Source: Burkholderiaceae bacterium (GTDB lineage: Bacteria; Pseudomonadota; Gammaproteobacteria; Burkholderiales; Burkholderiaceae). From it: a stretch of DNA of 5,298 bases. The DNA is taken from positions 1-5,298 of the forward strand of contig JAKONS010000426.1 of NCBI GenBank assembly GCA_022701845.1, in the 5' to 3' direction. Positions 1 to 5,298 of the stretch are shown here, piece after piece (position 1 is the stretch's first letter; every line of letters begins with the position of its first letter). The notes below the pieces were generated by a model, which was not told where the DNA came from, ran no database searches, and worked only from the letters and a program-made list of their open reading frames with translations. The translations under genes and the position numbers were made by a program.

Positions 1-3000
1 AGCGGCACGAAGAAGATCGCCAGCAGCGTGGCGGTCAGGGTGCCGCCCACCACGCCGGTGCCGATCGACACCCGGCTGTTGGCGCCCGCGCCGGTCGACA
101 GGGCCAGCGGCATCACCCCGGCGACGAAAGCCAGCGAGGTCATCAGGATCGGCCGCAGCCGCAGGCGCGCGCCCTCGACCGCCGAGGCGACCAGCCCCTT
201 GCCGCCCAGGTAGGCGGCCTCGGCGAACTCGACGATCAGGATCGCGTTCTTCGCCGACAGGCCGACGGTGGTCAGCAGTGCCACCTGGAAGTACACGTCG
301 TTCTCCAGCCCGCGCAGGGTGGCGCCCAGCACCGCGCCGATCACCCCCAGCGGGATCACCAGCAGCACCGAGAACGGCACCGACCAGCTTTCGTACAGGG
401 CGGCCAGGCACAGGAACACCACCAGGATCGAGAGGGCGTAGAGCTTGCCCGACTGGCCGCTGGCCAGCCGCTCCTGGTAGGACTGGCCGCTCCAGGCGTA
501 GGTGGTACCCGCCGGCAGCGTGCCGGCCAGGCTTTCCATGCGGTCCATCGCCTTGCCCGAGCTGACCCCGGCGCCGGCCGAGCCCTGCAGGGTGTACGAC
601 GCCAGGCCGTTGTAGCGGTTGAGGGTTTCCGGGCCGTACTTCCAACTGGTGGTGGCGAAGGCCGAGAACGGCGTCATCGCGCCGGTGCCGCCGCGCACCC
701 GCCAGTCGTCGATGTCTTCCGGCCGCGAGCGGTAGGGCGCGTCGGCCTGCATGTAGACCCTCTTGACCCGCGAGCGGTCGATGAAGTCGTTGATGTAGGT
801 GCCGGCCCAGGCCGAGCCCAGGGTGGCGTTGATGTCGGCCAGCGACAGGCCGAGCGAGAAGGCCTTGGCCTGGTCGACGTCGATGCTCAGCTGCGGCGTG
901 TCGTCCAGGCCGCCGTTGCGCACCGCGCTCAGCTGCGGGTCCTGCACCGCCTCGGCCAGCAGGCTGTCGCGCTGTGTTTTGAGCGCCGCCCGGTCGGTGC
1001 CGGCGGCGGCCTGCAGCTGGAATTCGAAACCGTTCGACTGCCCCAGGCCGGAGATGGCCGGCGGGTTCAGCGCGAAGATCTGCGCATCGCGCACCCGCGA
1101 CAGGGCGCCGGTGGCCCGCCCGGCGATGGTGTCGGCCCGGTTCTCCACGCCCGTGCGCTCGGACCAGTCCTTGAGCGACACGAAAGCCATGCCGGCGTTC
1201 TGGCCGCTGCCGGAGAAGTTGAAGCCGGCGATGGTGAAGATCGATTCGGTGTTGTCCTTCTCGGCGGTCAGGAACTGCTTCTCGACCTCGTCGGCCACCT
1301 CCAGCGTGCGCGCCACCGAGGCGCCCACCGGCAGCGTCATCTGCACCATCGCCTGGCCGGTGTCCTCGGTCGGCAGGAAGCCGGTGGGCAGCCGCAGGAA
1401 CAGCACCGCCAGCGCGGCCACGATCAGCCCGTAGCCCAGCATCCAGCGGACCGGCGACTTCAGCGTGCGCGACACCCGGCCTTCGTAGCGGTGCAGCATG
1501 CGGTCGAAGTTGCGGTTGAACCAGCCCGCCAGGCCGCGGCCGCCGGCCTGCTCGTCGTGCGGCTTGAGCAGCGTGGCGCACAGTGCCGGCGTGAGGGTCA
1601 GGGCCACCACCACCGACAGCGCCATCGACGCCACGATGGTGATCGAGAACTGGCGGTAGATGACCCCGGTGGAGCCGGCGAAGAAGGCCATCGGCAGGAA
1701 CACCGCCGACAGCACGGTGGCGATGCCCACCAGCGCGCCGGTGATCTCGCCCATGGATTCGATGGTGGCCTGGCGGGGCGACAGGCCTTTCTCGCGCATC
1801 AGCCGCTCGACGTTCTCCACCACCACGATGGCGTCGTCCACCAGCAGGCCGATCGACAGCACCATGCCGAACAGGGTCAGCGTGTTGATCGAATAGCCGA
1901 ACAGGTTCAGCACGCCGAAGGTGCCCAGCAGCACCACCGGCACCGCGATCGCCGGGATCAGCGTGGCGCGCCAGTTCTGCAGGAAGACGAACATCACCAC
2001 CACCACCAGCGCGATCGCCTCGAACAGCGTCTTGACCACTTCCTCGATGGAGATGCGGATGAACTTGGTGCTGTCGCTCGGATAGGCCACCTGGTAGCCC
2101 GCGGGCATGTTGCGCCGGAGCTGGTCGACCGTCGCCTTGACCCGGTTGGCGGTAGACAGCGCATTCGCGCCGGGCGCCAGCTGCACCGCGATGCCGGCGG
2201 CCGGATGGCCGTTGAGCCGGGTGACGTTGTTGTAGCCCTCGCTGCCCAGCTCGACCCGGGCCACGTCGCGCAGCCGCACCGTGGCGCCGCTGGCGTCGTT
2301 CTTCACCACCACCTGCTCGAACTGCGCGACGGTCTGCAGCTTGGACTGCGCGGTGACGGTGGCGTTGAGCTGTTGGCCGTCCACCGTCGGCATGGCGCCG
2401 ATCTTGCCGGCCGAGACCTGCGTGTTCTGCGCCTGCACCGCGGTCTGGATGTCGGACGGCATCAATCGGTAGGCGGCCAGCCGGTGGGGGTCGAGCCAGA
2501 TGCGCATCGCGTACTGCGAACCGAACACCTGCACCCCGCCGACGCCGTCAGTGCGGGCCACCGGGTCCTGGATGTTGCTCACCAGGTAGTCGGCGATGTC
2601 GGTGGCGGTGTGCCGGTCGGTGCTGTCGTAGAGGGCGGTGATCAGCAGGAAGTCGCTCTGCGACTTGGTGACGGTGACGCCCAGCGTCTGCACCGCCTGC
2701 GGCAGCCGGGTCAGGGCCTGCTGCACCTTGTTCTGCACCTGCACCTGGGCGGTGTCGGGGTTCGTGCCCTGCTGGAAGGTGACCGAGATGCTGGCGCTGC
2801 CGGCCGAGCTGCTGGTCGAGGAGAAATACAGCAGGCCGTCGAGCCCGGTGAGCTGCTGCTCCAGGATCTGGGTGACGCTGTTTTCCACCGTCTCGGCGGA
2901 CGCGCCGGTGTAGGTGGCCGAGATGCGCACCGTGGGCGGCGCGACGTCGGGGTACTGGGCCACCGGCAGCGTGCTGATCGACAGCGCGCCGGTGAGCATG

Positions 3001-3059
3001 ATGACGATGGCGATGACCCAGGCGAAGACCGGCCGGGCGACGAAGAAGCGGGCGAACAT
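1..3059 (-). CDS. acrB: RND multidrug efflux transporter, AcrB/MexB type (HAE-1 family), 3' end cut by window edge
   Basis: Inner-membrane proton/drug antiporter that takes substrates from the periplasm or outer membrane leaflet and passes them to an outer-membrane channel. 1019 residues are visible, starting MFARFFVARPVFAW; the frame stays open to base 1, and AcrB homologues of about 1050 residues suggest roughly 30 are missing, starting within TM12. Order: TM1 (about 10-29), first periplasmic porter and docking domains (about 40-335), TM2-TM6 (about 340-500), TM7 (about 537-556), second periplasmic half (about 565-865), TM8-TM12. The proton-relay residues are present: D408 and D409 in GLLVDDAIVVVENVER, K937 in GLSAKNAILIVEFA and R967 just before RPILMTS, matching AcrB D407, D408, K940 and R971. 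The phenylalanines of the AcrB deep pocket are all kept (F137, F179, F608, F613, F615, F626), and the switch loop reads GFNFSGSGQN. ATG at 3059 follows a strong GGAGGT and gives the conserved family N-terminus. It is the second gene of the operon, 3 bases after the adaptor. The function is secure, the substrate range is not readable, and the symbol is used at family level only. Confidence 0.96.
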   Translation of the reverse strand, partial: MFARFFVARPVFAWVIAIVIMLTGALSISTLPVAQYPDVAPPTVRISATYTGASAETVENSVTQILEQQLTGLDGLLYFSSTSSSAGSASISVTFQQGTNPDTAQVQVQNKVQQALTRLPQAVQTLGVTVTKSQSDFLLITALYDSTDRHTATDIADYLVSNIQDPVARTDGVGGVQVFGSQYAMRIWLDPHRLAAYRLMPSDIQTAVQAQNTQVSAGKIGAMPTVDGQQLNATVTAQSKLQTVAQFEQVVVKNDASGATVRLRDVARVELGSEGYNNVTRLNGHPAAGIAVQLAPGANALSTANRVKATVDQLRRNMPAGYQVAYPSDSTKFIRISIEEVVKTLFEAIALVVVVMFVFLQNWRATLIPAIAVPVVLLGTFGVLNLFGYSINTLTLFGMVLSIGLLVDDAIVVVENVERLMREKGLSPRQATIESMGEITGALVGIATVLSAVFLPMAFFAGSTGVIYRQFSITIVASMALSVVVALTLTPALCATLLKPHDEQAGGRGLAGWFNRNFDRMLHRYEGRVSRTLKSPVRWMLGYGLIVAALAVLFLRLPTGFLPTEDTGQAMVQMTLPVGASVARTLEVADEVEKQFLTAEKDNTESIFTIAGFNFSGSGQNAGMAFVSLKDWSERTGVENRADTIAGRATGALSRVRDAQIFALNPPAISGLGQSNGFEFQLQAAAGTDRAALKTQRDSLLAEAVQDPQLSAVRNGGLDDTPQLSIDVDQAKAFSLGLSLADINATLGSAWAGTYINDFIDRSRVKRVYMQADAPYRSRPEDIDDWRVRGGTGAMTPFSAFATTSWKYGPETLNRYNGLASYTLQGSAGAGVSSGKAMDRMESLAGTLPAGTTYAWSGQSYQERLASGQSGKLYALSILVVFLCLAALYESWSVPFSVLLVIPLGVIGAVLGATLRGLENDVYFQVALLTTVGLSAKNAILIVEFAEAAYLGGKGLVASAVEGARLRLRPILMTSLAFVAGVMPLALSTGAGANSRVSIGTGVVGGTLTATLLAIFFVP

Positions 3060-3062
3060 GGG

Positions 3063-4268
3063 TCAGCGACCTCCGGCGGGCGCGGCGGTGGCGGCTGCGC
3101 CAGGGGCACTGGGCGCCGGTGCGGCCGCGATGTTCGGCGACTGCGCGTCCACCGGCTTCACCGTGTCGCCCGCCCGGGCCTTGTGGTTGCCCTGCACCAC
3201 CACCCGGTCGCCGGCGGCCAGCCCGGCCGACACCAGCCAGCGGTCGCCGATGGAGCGTTCGGTGGTCACCGTCACCGTCTTCACCTTGTCGTCGCTGCCG
3301 ACCAGCATCGCGGTGGCCTCGCCCCTGGCGTCGCGGCTGATGCCCTGCTGTGGCACCAGGATGCCCTGCGGGTCGACCGCCTCGTCGACCACGCCGCGCA
3401 CATACATGCCGGGCAGCAGGGTGCCGTCGGGGTTGGGGAATTCCGCGCGCAGCGTGACCGAGCCGGTGGCCTCGTCGACCGCCACCTCGGCGAACTTCAG
3501 CCGGCCCTGGCGGGCGTAGGCGGTGCCGTCTTCCAGCTTCAGCCGGATGAGCGTGCTGCCCGACTGGAAACCCTGGTCGGACGCCAACATGCGGCGCAGG
3601 CGCAGCAGGGCGGCGCTCGACTGGGTCATGTCGACATAGATCGGATCCAGCGCGCGGATGGTGGCCAGCGCGTCCGTCTGGTTGGCGGTGACCAGCGCAC
3701 CCGGCGTCACCGTCGACTTGCCGATGCGTCCGCTGATCGGCGCCCGCACCTGGGTGAATTCGAGGTTGATGCGGGCCGAGGCCAGCGCGGCCTTCTGCAC
3801 CGCCACCGAGGCCAGCGCCTGCTGGTAGGCGGTGCGGGCGTCGTCGGCGTCCTGCTTCGACACGCCCTCGATCTTCAGCAGGTCGGCATAGCGCTCGTTC
3901 TTGGCCTGCGCCGAGGCGACGGCCGCCTGGGCGTTGGCCAGCGACGCGGCGGCCTGGTCGGCGGTGGCCTGGTAGGCGGCGGGGTCAATCTGGTAGAGCA
4001 CCTGGCCGGCGCGCACCAGCGCGCCTTCCTCGAAGCGCCGCGCCTTGACGATGCCCGACACCTGTGGCCGCACGTCCGACGACAGCGATGCGGTGGTGCG
4101 TCCGGCCAGTTCGGTGGTCAGCGCCACCGGCTCGGTTCTCAGGGTGGTGACACCGACCTCGGCCGGCCCCCGGGAAGGCGGCGCCGCGGTCTTGCCGCAG
4201 GCGGAAAGCGCCAGGCACGCAGCGAAGAGAACGGGGGCGGTGAAGAAGGCATACCGGGCTGATGTCAT
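3063..4268 (-). CDS. acrA: RND efflux periplasmic adaptor (membrane fusion) lipoprotein, AcrA/MexA type
   Basis: Periplasmic adaptor that bridges the RND transporter and a TolC/OprM-type channel. It has 401 residues, usual for the family (AcrA 397, MexA 383). Residues 1-24 form a lipoprotein signal peptide with lipobox LSAC, so Cys24 should be lipidated. The next residues are Gly-Lys as in MexA, not Asp as in AcrA. Domains: start of the beta-barrel (about 37-60); lipoyl half-motifs at about 68-99 (RPQVSGIV, GQVLYQIDP) and 174-204 (VRAPISGRIG); between them an Ala/Gln-rich alpha-helical hairpin (about 100-168). The hairpin tip carries R126-x3-L130-x6-S137 (RYADLLKIEGVSKQ), the same spacing as the R-L-S channel-docking motif of AcrA. 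Beta-barrel and membrane-proximal domains follow to about 370, then an Ala/Pro-rich tail (about 375-401). The first gene of the operon, it is transcribed divergently from the TetR gene. No good Shine-Dalgarno precedes ATG 4268, but this start gives the complete signal peptide and no earlier in-frame start is evident. The symbol is family-level. Confidence 0.95.
   Translation of the reverse strand: MTSARYAFFTAPVLFAACLALSACGKTAAPPSRGPAEVGVTTLRTEPVALTTELAGRTTASLSSDVRPQVSGIVKARRFEEGALVRAGQVLYQIDPAAYQATADQAAASLANAQAAVASAQAKNERYADLLKIEGVSKQDADDARTAYQQALASVAVQKAALASARINLEFTQVRAPISGRIGKSTVTPGALVTANQTDALATIRALDPIYVDMTQSSAALLRLRRMLASDQGFQSGSTLIRLKLEDGTAYARQGRLKFAEVAVDEATGSVTLRAEFPNPDGTLLPGMYVRGVVDEAVDPQGILVPQQGISRDARGEATAMLVGSDDKVKTVTVTTERSIGDRWLVSAGLAAGDRVVVQGNHKARAGDTVKPVDAQSPNIAAAPAPSAPGAAATAAPAGGR
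3069..3074 (-). promoter_or_regulatory. Ribosome binding site of the RND transporter gene, inside the adaptor gene's end
   Basis: The minus strand reads GGAGGT here, 9 bases before the transporter ATG at 3059. The six bases are the two Gly codons just before the adaptor's final Arg codon. The stop TGA, three bases and the next ATG follow at once (TGACCCATG). This fixes the transporter start and suggests translational coupling between the two subunits. Confidence 0.85.
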
Positions 4269-4277
4269 ACCGAATCG

Positions 4278-4296
4278 ATGAAGTGTGAACCTTCAT
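4278..4296. promoter_or_regulatory. Candidate TetR-regulator operator (interrupted palindrome)
   Basis: ATGAAG at 4278-4283 and CTTCAT at 4291-4296 are perfect 6-base inverted arms around the 7-base spacer TGTGAAC. The 19-base size suits TetR-family operators. It lies 9 bases upstream of the adaptor start codon and just downstream of the proposed -10 hexamer, so a bound regulator would cover the start-site region of the pump operon. The central TGTGAA also occurs in the E. coli AcrR operator as I recall it; this is suggestive only. The arms do not extend further outward. Confidence 0.45.
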
Positions 4297-4301
4297 TCTC
4301 A

Positions 4302-4328
4302 ATTAAACTGACAGCCGGCTTATTTCGA
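4302..4328 (-). promoter_or_regulatory. Candidate sigma-70 promoter of the pump operon
   Basis: On the minus strand TTTAAT (4307-4302) matches TATAAT at five of six positions. The best upstream partner is TCGAAA (4328-4323), four of six matches to TTGACA but with a short 15-base spacer. A start near 4295 would give a leader of about 27 bases and place the candidate operator over the first transcribed bases. The -10 is plausible and the -35 is weak. Confidence 0.3.
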
Positions 4329-4339
4329 TTGGGTAAAGC

Positions 4340-4981
4340 ATGGCGCGTCCTCCGAATCCCGTACCTGCACCGGAACCGCAACCACCCACCCGGCGTGCGC
4401 CGCGCCCGCCCAAGGCGGAGCGCGATGAAATCCGCCGGCTGGAAATCGTCACCGCCGCGCGCGCCTGCGTGCTGCGCCACGGCTTTCACGCGGCCAGCAT
4501 GGCGGAGATCGGTGCCGAGGCGCGCATGAGCGTCGGCCAGATCTACCGTTACTACGCGAGCAAGGAAGCGATCGTCCAGGCGATCGTCGAGCACATCGTG
4601 TCGAAGCGCCTAGCGTGGATCGGCACTACCAAGGGCGATGCCGACCTGCCCGCCCTGCTGGCGACCCGCTCCTTATCCGACGAGGAGGCGGACGACCATG
4701 CCCTGCTGCTGGAAGCCACCGCCGAAGCCAGCCGCAATCCGGCGGTGGCGGCCACGGTGAAGGAGGCCGATCGGCGCCTGCACGAGCGTGCGGTGGACGC
4801 GGTGATCCAGGATCATCCGTGGCTGACGCCCGCCCAGGCCGCCGCTCGCGTGGAGGTGATGGCGGTGCTGATGGAAGGCACCGCTTTCCGGCGTGTGACC
4901 GGGCAGCCGGCCGATCGACAACATCTCGCCGAGGTGTACCGGTCGGTCATCGCGCATCTCTTCGAGCCGCCGCCCCCATAG
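4340..4981 (+). CDS. TetR/AcrR-family transcriptional regulator, probable local repressor of the pump
   Basis: A 213-residue one-component regulator; TetR proteins bind DNA as dimers through the N-terminal domain and release it when a small ligand binds the C-terminal helices. The DNA-binding domain spans about 34-82: helix 1 LEIVTAARACVLRHGF, then ASMAEIGAEARMSVGQIYRYY, where helices 2 (about 53-61) and 3 (about 64-71) form the helix-turn-helix, then SKEAIVQAIV. The ligand/dimer domain (about 90-213) is helical and divergent, as usual, so the inducer cannot be read. Residues 4-24 are rich in Pro and Arg, a probably disordered arm before helix 1. ATG 4340 is the only start seen upstream of the HTH in this frame; its ribosome site is weak (GGG 6 bases upstream). 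Divergent from the adaptor gene with a 71-base shared region, the arrangement of acrR and ttgR, it most likely represses the pump and perhaps itself. Family assignment is firm; the target is inferred from position. Confidence 0.93.
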   Translation: MARPPNPVPAPEPQPPTRRAPRPPKAERDEIRRLEIVTAARACVLRHGFHAASMAEIGAEARMSVGQIYRYYASKEAIVQAIVEHIVSKRLAWIGTTKGDADLPALLATRSLSDEEADDHALLLEATAEASRNPAVAATVKEADRRLHERAVDAVIQDHPWLTPAQAAARVEVMAVLMEGTAFRRVTGQPADRQHLAEVYRSVIAHLFEPPPP

Positions 4982-5005
4982 CGACCATTGCCGGGCGCGC
5001 CGACT

Positions 5006-5298
5006 TCAGCGGGTGGGCACCGGCACCAGCAGTACCGGCTCCGCCGTCTTCGGCGCGATGCGCACTTGGCCCGACGGCGGCAGCACGATGGTCTCGACCT
5101 CCCGCACCACGCCGCCGCCGGCGACATTGCCGCTGGACTCGCCCGCCCCTTGGACACGGGCGATGCAGGCCGCCCGGTCTTCGGTGCCGGGGCCGAACAC
5201 CTCGCAGCGGCGCATCTCGTTGGCGGTATAGCTGCCGGCCGATTTCTCCTGCAGCACGCCGCGTTTGCGGTCGGCCTCGGCGTTGCGAGCTTCCTCCA
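5006..5298 (-). CDS. Conserved-looking hypothetical protein, C-terminal part (5' end beyond window)
   Basis: The frame is open from the right edge to TGA at 5008-5006, giving 96 visible residues. A GTG at 5257 could start translation, but the 13 residues before it (EEARNAEADRKRG) look like a charged coding segment, so the true start is probably outside the window. Visible parts: a charged helical segment; NEMRRCEVF; a second Cys 13 residues later in DRAACIARVQG; a Gly/Ser-rich stretch ESSGNVAGGGVVREVET; and a Val/Pro-rich tail ending VPVPTR. From memory, this pattern (Cys-Arg repeats with DRAxC, then G-x-VxGGGxxRE) resembles small hypothetical proteins of Comamonadaceae and relatives that often begin with a signal peptide; here neither the signal nor the N-terminus can be seen. 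A periplasmic location with a disulfide between the two Cys is a guess. It converges on the TetR gene with 24 bases between stops, so it is probably unrelated to the pump. No function is proposed. Confidence 0.7.
   Translation of the reverse strand, partial: EEARNAEADRKRGVLQEKSAGSYTANEMRRCEVFGPGTEDRAACIARVQGAGESSGNVAGGGVVREVETIVLPPSGQVRIAPKTAEPVLLVPVPTR

Larger units (their letters stand above)
4269..4339. promoter_or_regulatory. Divergent control region between pump operon and TetR gene
   Basis: These 71 bases separate the two divergent start codons and must hold both translation-initiation regions and, most likely, both promoters. The G+C is about 42 % (30 of 71), clearly below the GC-rich genes on both sides, as expected for promoter DNA. 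It contains a 19-base interrupted palindrome near the adaptor start, a TTTAAT hexamer on the minus strand, and an 8-base palindrome AGCCGGCT at 4313-4320. Neither gene has a good Shine-Dalgarno here; the TetR gene has only GGG at 4331-4333, 6 bases before its ATG. On the plus strand a weak pair, TTCTCA at 4296-4301 and TTATTT at 4320-4325 (spacer 18), is the best I can offer for the TetR promoter, and it is not convincing. Confidence 0.75.

Noticed and set aside
799..1434. A 211-codon plus-strand open frame opposite the transporter.
   Set aside because: Ser/Ala/Arg-rich composition with no recognisable domain; it is a complement of the conserved transporter coding sequence.
1..3059. Possible heavy-metal (CzcA/CusA type) rather than drug transporter.
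   Set aside because: The N-terminus, the VDDAIVVVENVER relay motif and the full set of AcrB-type pocket phenylalanines fit the HAE-1 drug/hydrophobe family, not the HME metal family.
2914..3519. A 201-codon plus-strand open frame spanning the adaptor/transporter junction.
   Set aside because: Low-complexity product, opposite two well-supported genes; no ribosome site seen.
1491..4262. A 923-codon open frame on the plus strand, antisense to most of the transporter and adaptor genes.
   Set aside because: Its product is a monotonous His/Arg/Gly/Gln-rich string without domains. It arises because high GC and biased third positions of the two real minus-strand genes leave few stop codons opposite. 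Both minus-strand genes have full family motifs.
3985..4302. Minus-strand open frame starting 34 bases upstream of the adaptor start.
   Set aside because: It is in another frame than the adaptor, runs into the adaptor coding region, and its Arg/Gly-rich product has no domain, so it is neither an N-terminal extension nor a likely leader gene.
4273..4330. Inverted 6-base copies AATCGA (4273-4278) and TCGATT (4325-4330) near both ends of the control region.
   Set aside because: Arms are short and 46 bases apart, a level of match expected by chance; the tighter palindrome at 4278-4296 is the better operator candidate.
4265..4594. Minus-strand open frame of 109 codons over the TetR start and the control region.
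   Set aside because: It is antisense to the helix-turn-helix coding region and would cover the promoter region; no family features.
4982..5005. Possible bidirectional terminator between the convergent TetR and right-edge genes, around the palindrome GGCGCGCC at 4994-5001.
   Set aside because: An 8-base palindrome without a loop or a following T run is not a terminator hairpin, and the gap is only 24 bases.

Overview
The window holds an ordinary but well-preserved multidrug efflux locus of a high-GC Gram-negative bacterium. Coding DNA is GC-rich throughout, with strong G/C at third codon positions. The pump resembles the MexAB/AcrAB/TtgAB type. The partial protein at the right edge has the look of a conserved hypothetical seen in Burkholderiales such as Comamonadaceae, from memory rather than a search. 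A betaproteobacterium of that order is the best guess, but no taxonomic marker is present.

Layout, left to right. Bases 1-3059 (minus strand) encode an RND inner-membrane transporter of the HAE-1 family. It is cut by the left edge about 30 residues before its expected end. Bases 3063-4268 (minus strand) encode its periplasmic adaptor lipoprotein, upstream of the transporter in one operon with a 3-base gap. Bases 4269-4339 are a 71-base AT-richer divergent control region with a candidate operator and promoter. Bases 4340-4981 (plus strand) encode a TetR-family regulator. After a 24-base convergent gap, bases 5006-5298 (minus strand) hold the C-terminal part of an unrecognised protein that runs off the right edge.

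How they work together. The adaptor and transporter would join an outer-membrane channel of the TolC/OprM family to form a proton-driven tripartite pump. The channel gene is not in the window; it may lie beyond the left edge, or the pump may borrow a channel encoded elsewhere. The TetR protein, transcribed away from the pump genes, is most likely their local repressor acting on the shared 71-base region, probably relieved by a pump substrate. No gene-free stretch longer than 71 bases exists, and no RNA genes, mobile elements, CRISPR arrays or long repeats were seen. I found no convincing new biological system here. The most useful leads are the candidate operator, the translation signals and the partial right-edge gene.
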